This document shows, piece by piece, positions 53,177 to 62,266 of a stretch of DNA of 64,000 nucleotides; position 1 is the stretch's first letter, and each line of letters begins with the position of its first letter. The stretch covers positions 1,302,001 to 1,366,000 of the forward strand of contig OW818679.1 of NCBI GenBank assembly GCA_942493145.1, in the 5' to 3' direction. This DNA is from ENR-C20 sp942493145. Its GTDB lineage: Bacteria > Bacillota > Clostridia > Acetivibrionales > DTU013. Below the pieces are notes generated by a model. It did not search any database and was not told where the DNA came from. It saw nothing but the letters and a program-made list of their open reading frames with translations. The position numbers and the translations under genes are program-made.

Positions 53177-53624
53177 CATATGTGTAATTCCTGCCTGAAT
53201 TGTTATCCCAATGGTCGGCGCCGTCTTTGAAGGCCACATTTATGTTTCCCGTGCCACTTGCAGGGAACAGGACCTCATAAGCCTGTCCATTGGTTTTTTG
53301 CATTGGATAATACTTTATATCCTGCCAGGAGCCATTGGATTCCGACCCAACGACTGCATAAACGTCCTGTGCGCCATCTCTGGAAAGAATTCCGTCGTAT
53401 GTCAGTCTGAAAATATTGTTTGTCTCCTTAAGAGAAACCCCATATTCCGAATAAGAATCATCTGTGTTTGTGTTAATATCTGCAGATAACTCAGAGGCAA
53501 ATTCTTCGGAAAAATTCGGAGGATCCATTGCGTCCATTGAACCCGGCACACCGGGAAAAGTGATATTGTTTACAGCCGCATCATTGACTGGACTGCTTCT
53601 GAACAGTGAATTCCAGAATCCCAT
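53163..53624 (-). CDS. Signal-less protein with a C-terminal starch-binding (CBM25-type) module
   Basis: A 153-residue protein. The N-terminal 60 residues are acidic and low in complexity with no signal peptide. The C-terminal 95 residues read as a beta-sandwich carbohydrate-binding module of the CBM25/26/53 kind: a strand with VYAVVGSESNGSWQDIKYYP, VAFKDGADHWDNNSGRNYTY at the end with the Trp-Asp-Asn-Asn motif. The family binds starch or glycogen. No catalytic domain is attached, so it may target a partner to intracellular glycogen. ATG 53624 follows GGGGGTAG. The stop overlaps the psuG stop by 14 bases on the other strand. Confidence 0.72.
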   Translation of the reverse strand: MGFWNSLFRSSPVNDAAVNNITFPGVPGSMDAMDPPNFSEEFASELSADINTNTDDSYSEYGVSLKETNNIFRLTYDGILSRDGAQDVYAVVGSESNGSWQDIKYYPMQKTNGQAYEVLFPASGTGNINVAFKDGADHWDNNSGRNYTYVNEG

Positions 53625-53806
53625 AATTCTACCCCCTGAAAATCTTCAATTCCGGTTTTATTTTGTGGAATTTGCTAAATAATTATTCCATAATATATGA
53701 AGATTGATGATCTTAAGGTGCATTTCAATTAATAAGACTTTTATTATCAAATATTGTATAATTAAAGAAAAGTCTTCTTTCTATTATTCTTTTATGAGGT
53801 GACTTT

Positions 53807-55891
53807 ATGAATCAGATAAAAAAATCCATATCTTTAGTCCTCATTCTAGCCTTTTTGTTCAGTATGGTTTTTACATTCAGTCAGGGCAATCCTTCTTATT
53901 CGGCCTCAACAGTATCTGTGCCACAGTTTTATAATGGATTGACAATAACTGAATATGAAGATTATTTTCTTGTTAAAACTGATCGGGCAACATTACCTGG
54001 TTCATTTAATCGGTTACCACAGTATCTGATAGCTATCTATGGCACAGAGGACATATCGGAAAGCAACATTTCAGATATAATTAATAACAATATTAATGAG
54101 GCGGTAATATTTGATGAAATTAATGGTGAAAAAGGAAGTAACAATTATAAATACAATATCATTGTATTATATGCCCCACGCAAGGATGGCGGGCACGTGC
54201 CCCTGGGGTATTACATAAATGAAGCACAATCAAAAGAACCGAAAGGAAGTTATGAAATCCTACACGACTACAATATTCATGGTTCGACAATAACTTCAGC
54301 GTTATGGGATGGGAATAAATTTGTAATATATGATAGACATGGATACCGCACTGCATATGCAACCGACGGAATGAACTGGGTATTCAGGGACATACTTGGC
54401 GGATTTTTCGATGGAGAACTTATCTGGAATAAGAGCAGATATTTGTTGACCGGACGATTATTGCTGCATGGGGATGGCGGATTTGTTCATGAAAAGCCAT
54501 ATCAGGGCAGTGGCGTTAATAATTTTGAATTGACCTATCTGGAAAAAGTCAGGACATTTGAATTGCCTGTAGGCTTAAGTTCTGATGGAATAAATTTTGA
54601 AATCGTATCTGGAAAAGCCGACGATAAAGATATTATTGAGATATATGACAATTATGTTTGTGCATTGTGGGATGGTAATAAATATATCTTAATATTCGAT
54701 GACAAAAACATTGAAAACAATAGCTTTGCATTAACCTCCAATGATGGGCGTTTATTCGAAAAGAAGGAAATTTCCATTAATTACAACAATGTAATAACTC
54801 AGGATTGCAGTATCTACTTTAAAAACGTTATTCATAATGGTAAAACATATTTTGCCAGTGCTTTAGCGGTTAAGGAAGAAGATGCAAAAGCTTATGCAGT
54901 TTTAAAATCCAATGATGGTCTTAATTGGGACGTATGTTGGACAGAATTGACTGATGTCATTGACGCAGAGCAGAGGATCATTTATGGAAATAATAAATAT
55001 TATATGGCAATCTCCAAACGTCTGTATTCATCAAATGATGGGGTAAAGTGGGCAGAAGCAAAATCCAATCTTGTTAATAATATATATGGCGCGTATGACA
55101 CTGATCCAGATTCTGAATTTGGGTATCCTGTAAATACTTTGTTCGAGAACGGTATTTATTTCGTTCAGATAGATAAAAAAGAGGCCAAGGCGGATAACAG
55201 GATATATATATCTGCAGATCTGAATGATTATTATTATATAGATTTTGATACTGATATCGGAAAGATATTATGTATCCATGACGATATTATTGTTACTGAG
55301 AATAAAGTGATAGCTTTATCAGTGTATAAGAAGTATGCCATGGATCTTTCAAAAATTGATGTGTTTAGAGGTACAGAATATGGGTTTGAATTATTACGAA
55401 AGCCAACACGAATCGAAGGCATCATTATGCAAATCCGTATGTTGGGAAAAGAGGATGAAGCAACAGCCCTGAAAGATGAACCGTGTATATTTAAGGATGT
55501 GCCAGCCTGGGCCAGAGGCTACGTGAACTATGCTTACCGGAACGGATTGACCAAAGGATTGGGCAATGGGTTGTTTGGAACTAATGTTGCAATTGATGGT
55601 AAATCATATATGACACTGATGCTCCGGGCGATTGGTTATAATGACAGTAATGGAGATTTCAAGTGGGATAGTTCCCTGGAAAAGGCAAAAGATATTGGTT
55701 TATTGAATGCAGAGTTGTTCAGCGTTTTGAATGAGGGCGCTTTCAACAGGGATTATATTGCCAAAATAACATACAATACTTTATTGGAAACTGTTAAGAA
55801 CAGTAACATTTCCTTAGCACAAAAACTTGTGAATGAAGGATTAATAAACAAGGATAAGGCAATAGATATTGGTTTGTTGAAACCAAATTAA
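53807..55891 (+). CDS. Exported BNR-repeat-like protein with C-terminal SLH-type region
   Basis: A 694-residue protein with a signal peptide (about residues 1-30). The middle carries several Asp-box-like phrases of the S-x-D-G-x-x-W kind, such as TDGMNWVF, SNDGLNWDVCW and SNDGVKWAE, suggesting a beta-propeller. The last 130 residues include FKDVPAWARGYVNYAYRNGL, an SLH module for wall attachment. The catalytic Arg residues of sialidases cannot be confirmed, so it may only be a surface adhesin or binding protein. ATG 53807 lies after GAGGTGACTT. Confidence 0.75.
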   Translation: MNQIKKSISLVLILAFLFSMVFTFSQGNPSYSASTVSVPQFYNGLTITEYEDYFLVKTDRATLPGSFNRLPQYLIAIYGTEDISESNISDIINNNINEAVIFDEINGEKGSNNYKYNIIVLYAPRKDGGHVPLGYYINEAQSKEPKGSYEILHDYNIHGSTITSALWDGNKFVIYDRHGYRTAYATDGMNWVFRDILGGFFDGELIWNKSRYLLTGRLLLHGDGGFVHEKPYQGSGVNNFELTYLEKVRTFELPVGLSSDGINFEIVSGKADDKDIIEIYDNYVCALWDGNKYILIFDDKNIENNSFALTSNDGRLFEKKEISINYNNVITQDCSIYFKNVIHNGKTYFASALAVKEEDAKAYAVLKSNDGLNWDVCWTELTDVIDAEQRIIYGNNKYYMAISKRLYSSNDGVKWAEAKSNLVNNIYGAYDTDPDSEFGYPVNTLFENGIYFVQIDKKEAKADNRIYISADLNDYYYIDFDTDIGKILCIHDDIIVTENKVIALSVYKKYAMDLSKIDVFRGTEYGFELLRKPTRIEGIIMQIRMLGKEDEATALKDEPCIFKDVPAWARGYVNYAYRNGLTKGLGNGLFGTNVAIDGKSYMTLMLRAIGYNDSNGDFKWDSSLEKAKDIGLLNAELFSVLNEGAFNRDYIAKITYNTLLETVKNSNISLAQKLVNEGLINKDKAIDIGLLKPN

Positions 55892-55984
55892 ACTGCCATC
55901 TGTCACCTTGATATTTTATCATCCTTTAACATAATAGTGGATTGAGAAATATAATGATATAGAGATTTACCTGGAGTGAGATGT

Positions 55985-56962
55985 ATGGCTCATCATGGTT
56001 GGATTCTTTATATCATGATTCCGCTTTTATTGGTCGTGGCTTTCCTGGTTGTTTATGCAATATCCGGTAATGTCCGAAGTTGGTTCTCTCATGTCTTACT
56101 TCTGCAGAAGGCATTTCTATCTTTTTCAGGGACAATTAAAAAGAAGGATGATACTCCGCTGAATGAATCTTTGGAGGTGTTGGGCTATGCATATGATCCA
56201 AGTCAGGATATTTTCTATTCCATCTTGTACCCCTGGCAAAGGAAATTCGGATATTGCCGTCTGTATGATGAAGCAGCAGCACCTATGGGGATAATTATGG
56301 ATTGTGAGCCCATTTACTTTGAATATGGTGGCAGGGAATGGATGATAGAGTTCTGGAAAGGCCAGTATGGCCTGACAACCGGCTGCGAAATTGGAGTATA
56401 TACGGCAAATGGACCGGATTTGAATATTCCTGGTGTATTTAACGGTACCTTTTATGACTGTGTAGATGTAGAGGATTTTTTACATATGTCCTGCTCTTTG
56501 AAAAAGAACGGCAGGACGCTCTTTAAAAGAAAAGGCATACACTGGTGGCTGACGGGTTTTAAATTAGGTGAATTTTCACAACCATCGGAATTGACAATGA
56601 ATATCAATATAGCCCTGAAGGACGGGTACATGCGGAATGCATTTATTGGGGGATTGCGGAAAGCAGGTTATTCGCATCATAAAATTGAGATAAAAGGTAA
56701 TGTTGTGAGTTTTGTTTATGCAAAACCACACTCGTTACAACCTTATACCAGGACTAAAGTGACTGATGCAATCTTCCAAAAGAAAAACAAGCTATTATGC
56801 GATAAATACAAGGAAGCTACGAAGGGATGCATAACGCTGCAGGATAAATTTAAAGCTGTGAAGGAAAAAGCGCCTGAAATTTACGGACACGTTTCAGGGT
56901 TGGGCAGGCCAAAACAGTTATATGATCAATATGAATCTTTTTGGGGGGGCGAAGATGAATGA
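55985..56962 (+). CDS. DUF4474 domain membrane-anchored protein
   Basis: A 325-residue protein with one N-terminal membrane helix (about residues 7-28) and a long domain matching DUF4474: EVLGYAYDPSQDIFYSILYPWQRKFGYCR, of which the YPWQR phrase is typical, then GGREWMIEFWKGQYGLTTGC. ATG 55985 with GGAG eight bases upstream is preferred to the GTG at 55976. It overlaps the phosphoesterase gene by eight bases. The function is unknown; its partner suggests envelope lipid or polymer turnover. Confidence 0.75.
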   Translation: MAHHGWILYIMIPLLLVVAFLVVYAISGNVRSWFSHVLLLQKAFLSFSGTIKKKDDTPLNESLEVLGYAYDPSQDIFYSILYPWQRKFGYCRLYDEAAAPMGIIMDCEPIYFEYGGREWMIEFWKGQYGLTTGCEIGVYTANGPDLNIPGVFNGTFYDCVDVEDFLHMSCSLKKNGRTLFKRKGIHWWLTGFKLGEFSQPSELTMNINIALKDGYMRNAFIGGLRKAGYSHHKIEIKGNVVSFVYAKPHSLQPYTRTKVTDAIFQKKNKLLCDKYKEATKGCITLQDKFKAVKEKAPEIYGHVSGLGRPKQLYDQYESFWGGEDE

Positions 56963-57917
56963 ATTCAAGCGGCTATCCCGGGTTTTTAAAGCAGCGGAGC
57001 AGTTTCCCATTGATGATTCCTCTAGGATTATCCTTGTAAGTGACTGTCATAGAGGTGATGGGAGCTGGGCAGATGATTTTTCCAGAAACCAGAATATCTA
57101 TTTTGCTGCACTGACCCATTATTTCAATAAAAATTATACATATATTGAGCTTGGAGACGGGGATGAGCTGTGGGAAAACAAAAGACTTACAGATATAATG
57201 CAGGAACATGGTGATGCTTTCTGGATGCTGTCCAGATTTATTAAAGCAGGCAGGTTTTATTCACTATACGGGAACCACGATTTTATAAAGAAGAACTGTG
57301 GTTTTATCAAGTGCGCGGAGCATCAGATGCGTGTGGGACATGAGGCAGAGTATCTTACTTTGTTTGAGGGGATAAAGCTTCATGAAGGGATGATTTTATA
57401 TCATAAAGGTGCTGATGGTAAAATTTTTCTGGCGCATGGGCATCAAGCCGATTTTTTTAATGATCAGTTAAGGTGGATCAGCAAATTCCTGGTGAGGTAT
57501 CTTTGGAGACCCCTTGAATTAGTGGGTGTGAATAATCCGACAAGCCCTGCAAAAAATAATAAAAAATTGGCATCAGTTGACAGGAAGCTGTTTGAATGGG
57601 TAAAAAAAGAGAAGCAGATGCTTATTGCGGGACATACCCACAGACCGGTATTTCCTGAAGCAGGGGAGATTCCTTATTTTAATGATGGAAGCTGCGTCCA
57701 TCCACGCTGCATCACGGGAATAGAGATTACAGAAGGAAATATCGCACTGGTGAAATGGAGTGTAAAAACAAAGAATGACGGTACTCTCTTCGTAGACAGA
57801 GATATCCTTGCCGGGCCCAGGAAGCTGACCGATTACTTCAGCACAAGGTTATTGCCGGATAATGGAGAGCATTCTGTTAAGAAAGCCCCATCCTATGTGG
57901 ATTTGATAAAAAGTTGA
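56955..57917 (+). CDS. Calcineurin-like metallophosphoesterase
   Basis: A 320-residue enzyme with the metallophosphoesterase motif series in order: VSDCHRGD (D-x-H), ELGDGDE, YGNHDF, LAHGHQ and AGHTHRP, which bind two metals. Its size and the UDP-sugar hydrolase-like spacing suggest a lipid or nucleotide phosphodiesterase. ATG 56955 has GGGGGG upstream and overlaps the DUF4474 gene, so the pair is co-translated. A terminator follows. The substrate is not evident. Confidence 0.85.
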   Translation: MNEFKRLSRVFKAAEQFPIDDSSRIILVSDCHRGDGSWADDFSRNQNIYFAALTHYFNKNYTYIELGDGDELWENKRLTDIMQEHGDAFWMLSRFIKAGRFYSLYGNHDFIKKNCGFIKCAEHQMRVGHEAEYLTLFEGIKLHEGMILYHKGADGKIFLAHGHQADFFNDQLRWISKFLVRYLWRPLELVGVNNPTSPAKNNKKLASVDRKLFEWVKKEKQMLIAGHTHRPVFPEAGEIPYFNDGSCVHPRCITGIEITEGNIALVKWSVKTKNDGTLFVDRDILAGPRKLTDYFSTRLLPDNGEHSVKKAPSYVDLIKS

Positions 57918-57932
57918 TCAGGGTTTGCGAGT

Positions 57933-57965
57933 GTCTGGAAGAAAATAGCCTTCCAGGCTTTTTAT
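57933..57965 (+). terminator. Intrinsic terminator after the phosphoesterase gene
   Basis: GTCTGGAAG at 57933-57941 pairs with CTTCCAGGC at 57950-57958, followed by TTTTTATT. Confidence 0.75.
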
Positions 57966-58077
57966 TAATAACATCAGAATAGAAGTGGGAAAAAAAAGAG
58001 TAATTAAAAGGTGGACGGAGAAAATAGATAAGGTAGGTTTTAAGTATAGAAAGACACTAATTGCTAAGGAATCTTAT

Positions 58078-59037
58078 ATGGAAGCTAATAAAAAAAATAA
58101 ACGTCGAATGCGAGCTAAGCTAATTTTTAATCCACACTCCGGGATTAATGACGAATCACCTTTGCAGCTCATGGATGTGATTAAGGAAATGCAGGCTTGG
58201 AATATTATGCCTGAAGCATACCTGATTGAACCAGATTCTGATCTGCATGAAGTAGTACGAGATGCAATTGCTCAGGGAATTCATATGTTTGTTGTTTGCG
58301 GTGGAGATGGCACGGTTTCTGCTGCTGCCAGAGCGCTGATAGGTACAAATGCCACGCTTGGTATTATCCCAACTGGTACACAGAACAATGTGGCATTCAG
58401 CTTGGGTATACCCACTGATATTCCGGCCGCAATTGCTATACTGCGAACAGGAAGGCGCTATAAAGCAGATATTGGTATGGTTACATGTGGCGGTATAAGT
58501 ACGCCTTTTATAGAAATTTGCTCTGTAGGCATGTTATCAACTCTATTTCCGGCTGGAGATGATATCCAGCATGGTAATATAGCAAAGATTGGTGATTTTT
58601 TAGCAACTTTCGCCACTTTTTCACCATCTGAGATGCATCTTTTGATTGATGACAAACAGGAGATTCAAAATATGGGACATGTAGTATTAATTACTAATAT
58701 GCCCTATGTTATTCGCCATTATCAAGTCGGTTCTCAAGATTCGCTTAACGATGGTTTATTGGACGTTCTTATTTTTGCTGATATATCAAAAATAGATTTG
58801 ATAGGTTATATTCTTAAGGGTCCGGAAATCAGCATGAAGGAGGATCATCGCATACAGCATTTTCGTGTACGAAAAGTAACAATTGACACGAATCCCGCCA
58901 TGAGCGTTATGGCGGATGGAATAACACTGGGAGAGGGTTTGGCAGAAATCGAGGTACGACAACATGCTTTAGCTTTAATGATTGGACCGACAGCGTCTGA
59001 TGTGCTGAACAAACCGGGCGAAATCCATGAAAAATAG
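58078..59037 (+). CDS. Diacylglycerol kinase-like lipid kinase (DAGK catalytic domain)
   Basis: A 319-residue protein with the signature CGGDGTVSAAARALIG, GTQNNVAFSLGIP and FNPHSG of the DgkB/YegS lipid kinase family. It should phosphorylate diacylglycerol or a related lipid at the membrane. ATG 58078 follows AAGGA and is preferred; a longer frame starts with GTG at 57985. It overlaps the phosphatase gene by 11 bases, so kinase and phosphatase are made together and could cycle the same lipid. Confidence 0.82.
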   Translation: MEANKKNKRRMRAKLIFNPHSGINDESPLQLMDVIKEMQAWNIMPEAYLIEPDSDLHEVVRDAIAQGIHMFVVCGGDGTVSAAARALIGTNATLGIIPTGTQNNVAFSLGIPTDIPAAIAILRTGRRYKADIGMVTCGGISTPFIEICSVGMLSTLFPAGDDIQHGNIAKIGDFLATFATFSPSEMHLLIDDKQEIQNMGHVVLITNMPYVIRHYQVGSQDSLNDGLLDVLIFADISKIDLIGYILKGPEISMKEDHRIQHFRVRKVTIDTNPAMSVMADGITLGEGLAEIEVRQHALALMIGPTASDVLNKPGEIHEK

Positions 59038-59827
59038 AAGTATGAAGCTTCCTGTTAAAATCAGGCTACCAGAACTGGAAATTCACGGGATTTGTGAAAA
59101 TGTTTTAAACTGGATGAGTGGCATTCGAAATGTGTACTGGCTAATAGGCATTATAGTCATTTTAGTCCTGTACCTGTCATTAATGCCGCATTACCTGTGG
59201 ACAAATCTTTGTTCGGGTATAAAAGCACAAGGACCTTTAGCTATTATCGTTCTTTTTTTCAGTTTGACTGCAGTATCTCTTGTGTGGTCAAAGGGTCAGA
59301 GTATAGATGTTTGGGTCTTTATGTATTTCAATACGAATGAGCGACATACGCCTTGGCTTGATTGGACGATGCTGGGTTTAACTCAAATTGGTAATGGCAT
59401 CTTTGCGATGATGATTGCATTTATCTTTTTTTTAAGAGGTGATCATTTGTTAGCTTATGAGTTTGCATTGGGAACCTTGACATTGTGGCTGGTTGTTGAA
59501 CTCATAAAAATTCTGATTCAAAGAACCCGACCATATATAAAACTAAATAAAATACGCATTGTTGGGTCACGAGCAAGTGGCTATTCATTCCCAAGCGGGC
59601 ATACCAGCCAGACTTTTTTCATGGCCACATTGGTGACACACTATTTTGCAGTTAATGTTAGCATTTCATTGGTTTTGTATCTAATCGCCGTGTTGGTGGG
59701 CATAACGCGGATATATGTAGGGATGCATTACCCGCGGGATGTACTGGGAGGTGCAATTTTTGGCACGGGGTGGGGACTTTTGGGAGTGCTTGTTAACAAT
59801 TATATTTTGACGTTTATGTTTTTCTAA
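59027..59827 (+). CDS. PAP2-family membrane lipid phosphatase
   Basis: A 266-residue membrane protein with about six helices. The three PAP2 catalytic motifs are KILIQRTRPY, SFPSGHTSQ and GITRIYVGMHYPRDVLGG, with His and Asp/Arg of the active site. It dephosphorylates lipids such as undecaprenyl pyrophosphate or phosphatidate outside the membrane. The extended N-terminus (about 35 residues) is unusual. It overlaps the kinase gene and converges on the PucR-type regulator gene. Confidence 0.88.
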   Translation: MKNRSMKLPVKIRLPELEIHGICENVLNWMSGIRNVYWLIGIIVILVLYLSLMPHYLWTNLCSGIKAQGPLAIIVLFFSLTAVSLVWSKGQSIDVWVFMYFNTNERHTPWLDWTMLGLTQIGNGIFAMMIAFIFFLRGDHLLAYEFALGTLTLWLVVELIKILIQRTRPYIKLNKIRIVGSRASGYSFPSGHTSQTFFMATLVTHYFAVNVSISLVLYLIAVLVGITRIYVGMHYPRDVLGGAIFGTGWGLLGVLVNNYILTFMFF

Positions 59828-59858
59828 TTATGGCATTCATGATCATATTAGAAATATT

Positions 59859-61445
59859 TCATTTAATTTCTGAACTAAGATATTTTAAAACCATAAATGA
59901 GATATTCAAATGATTAATAGTTTCATAATCCTTCAAATCCAGCCGGGTGATTTTCCTGATCTTTTCCATACGATATATCATAGTTGCACGGTGGATGTTC
60001 AGAGCACTAGCTGTTTCTGCCTGATTACCCTGATGCTTCAGAAGCATATGAAGTGTCTCCGTATAATTTGTTTTATTCTTTTTGTCATATTCCATCAAGA
60101 CATGGAGCGCAGGGTGGCAAATATTAATCATATCACCTTGAACGGAACAAAGCTTAAGCATATGGTAAGGAACAACCTTTTCATAGGTTTGTAATCCATG
60201 CTCCATACCCCTGCATACGCTTAACTCAATTGCCAGCTGAGCTTGCATAAAGTAGGTTTTGATTTCCTTCAGATTAGTGAAACGCCGGCTCAAGCCTGCT
60301 ACAATGCGATTCTTTTTCAGGAAGAAATTTAGTTTCTCAACATCGCTGTCTGCCATCGGATTTGCATCGGAACTGCGGCTTATCATCATAAGAATGTAAT
60401 CACTGTAAAGTATTGCCTTACTGTTGCCAACCATGTTTTCCATCAGGGAAATGAGATAAATTGGATGGAAATTTAATGAGGAGAGCTGCCTGGCATCTAC
60501 AGAAAGAATATACAAGTCCTCTTTTATGTTCATATTCAAGGCGAGTATGCGTTCATTTACAGTCGCATCATCTGGAATACCACTTTCAAGCAAGCTAATG
60601 ATAAAACTCTCAAAAGCAGTTCCCTTGGCGTTTTTATAGGACTTGTTCTTTTGCATTTCTGCGGATACTACATCGCATAACAAGGCAACAAGTTCAATAT
60701 CTCCATCCCTGAAGGGCTGTTCATATTCAAATACAGTCAGGAAAGCAGCAATTGAATTGTCAACCTTGATTTTCCCCGTGATAGAATTGAAACTAAGGCC
60801 ATATGCATTTGAAATATAAACAGGTAAATTGCTTTCAAAGATCTTGCTGTTCAAATCAAAAAAAGACTGTGTGTTGGTAATTTCATGTGAAAAGTAGCCT
60901 TGCTCGATTTGCTTGTTCCACACAGGTTCATTGGGAAAGATGCATCTAAAATGTGCAACCAGCTTGGTACTGGGGTCTCCAATTCCAATTGGGTTTCTAA
61001 GGACATCATAACCTGCTTCCAGGATCTGCTGTATACCCCTTCTATGAATAAGTGCATCCAAAAGCAATTCAGCGCTTTGCGCCTGACGGAGGTTTGAGGC
61101 CAGGATGTCCTGGACAATATTGAACAATTTATAGACATCATTGCGAGAGTTGATAAGGATCCAATTTACATTCGGATATCTTTCGGACAAATCAGTTTGA
61201 GTTTCAGTTTCAATTTTTGTTCCGGTGCAGGTGCAGAGCAGATTTATACAAGCCTCGTTTTGTATTAAGTCCGGAAGGTCGGAGATATTGCCTGCATATA
61301 GCGTATCAGCCTCAAATGAATGCATGTCAGACAAAAGCAATCTTACAGCTTTTATTGTTGATCCTGCTGTATCAGAAATGTAAAGCCGGGGGTGATATTG
61401 TTCCAATTTTAATGAAAGCTCTTCCAGGGTAATGCCCATGCTCAT
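59859..61445 (-). CDS. PucR/CdaR-type transcriptional regulator
   Basis: A 528-residue regulator. The N-terminal half has PucR-like sensory regions including a GAF-like segment (residues about 160-300). A GGDEF-like helical hinge and the C-terminal helix-turn-helix (LLKHQGNQAETASALNIHRA TMIYRMEKI, read as two parts) complete the PucR layout. ATG 61445 has TGGAGGTG upstream; the frame continues to 61550 without a site. It is divergent from the corrinoid operon with a 144-base spacer, which suggests that it activates the methyltransferase genes in response to their substrate. Confidence 0.85.
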   Translation of the reverse strand: MSMGITLEELSLKLEQYHPRLYISDTAGSTIKAVRLLLSDMHSFEADTLYAGNISDLPDLIQNEACINLLCTCTGTKIETETQTDLSERYPNVNWILINSRNDVYKLFNIVQDILASNLRQAQSAELLLDALIHRRGIQQILEAGYDVLRNPIGIGDPSTKLVAHFRCIFPNEPVWNKQIEQGYFSHEITNTQSFFDLNSKIFESNLPVYISNAYGLSFNSITGKIKVDNSIAAFLTVFEYEQPFRDGDIELVALLCDVVSAEMQKNKSYKNAKGTAFESFIISLLESGIPDDATVNERILALNMNIKEDLYILSVDARQLSSLNFHPIYLISLMENMVGNSKAILYSDYILMMISRSSDANPMADSDVEKLNFFLKKNRIVAGLSRRFTNLKEIKTYFMQAQLAIELSVCRGMEHGLQTYEKVVPYHMLKLCSVQGDMINICHPALHVLMEYDKKNKTNYTETLHMLLKHQGNQAETASALNIHRATMIYRMEKIRKITRLDLKDYETINHLNISFMVLKYLSSEIK

Positions 61446-61589
61446 ATTCGCACCTCCAGAAATATTATATCCTACATTGTGTATAAATTGAATATCTTTT
61501 ATGCAAATATAAATCATACTAACTGTAAGATGAATTATAAAAAATACCATGATAATATAAACCTAATAATAGCAAAGGGGGAAATCGGC

Positions 61590-62210
61590 ATGAGTCAGAT
61601 ATTGATCCAGGCGATGGCTGACCTTAACGAAGATGTTGTTCTTGAGGAAGTCAGGTCACTTAAGGGACAGAACGTTGATCCACTGGAAATTGTTGCAGCA
61701 TTACAGGAAGGCATGAGAATTGTAGGTAACAGGTTCGAAGAGAAGGAGTATTTTCTGTCAGAATTGATCATGGCTGCAGAGATTTTCAATGAAGCTTCCC
61801 AAATGCTCGGTGGCGCAGGTGAGGGATCCGAATCAAAATATGGTGCTTTTGTAATGGGTACCATTTATGATGACATCCATGACATTGGCAAGAATATCGT
61901 AAGCACAATCATGAGCAGCAATGGCTTCAGGGTTATTGACCTCGGGGTTGATGCGTCGACAGCAAAATACATTGAAGCGATAAAAGAGTATAAACCTAAA
62001 GCCATAGGCATTTCATGCCTGCTTACCACCTGCTTTGACAACATAAAGGAATGTATAACTTCAATAGAAACGGCTGGCCTGCGCGACGGGCTGACTATTA
62101 TTATAGGTGGCGGGCCAGTGGACGAAGCCACCGGAAAATATGTCAAGGCCGACTATGTCTGCAGGAATGCCCAGCAAACCGTTGATTTATGCAAAAAGCT
62201 GTACGCATGA
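61590..62210 (+). CDS. Corrinoid (methyl-carrier) protein, MtaC/MtbC type
   Basis: A 206-residue two-domain corrinoid protein. The helical cap (about residues 8-80) contains KEYFLSELIMAAEIF, and the B12-binding domain has D95-I-H97-D-I-G100 (His97 is the lower cobalt ligand), GISCLLTTC and IIGGGPVDEA. It carries a methyl group between two methyltransferases. ATG 61590 follows AAAGGGGGA. The longer upstream frame from 61479 is not needed. It is the first gene of the operon and is followed by the MtaA-like gene. Confidence 0.92.
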   Translation: MSQILIQAMADLNEDVVLEEVRSLKGQNVDPLEIVAALQEGMRIVGNRFEEKEYFLSELIMAAEIFNEASQMLGGAGEGSESKYGAFVMGTIYDDIHDIGKNIVSTIMSSNGFRVIDLGVDASTAKYIEAIKEYKPKAIGISCLLTTCFDNIKECITSIETAGLRDGLTIIIGGGPVDEATGKYVKADYVCRNAQQTVDLCKKLYA

Positions 62211-62266
62211 TGAGGGATGGACATATTTGTGAACATATCAAGAAAAATAATAAGGAGGATAAATTT

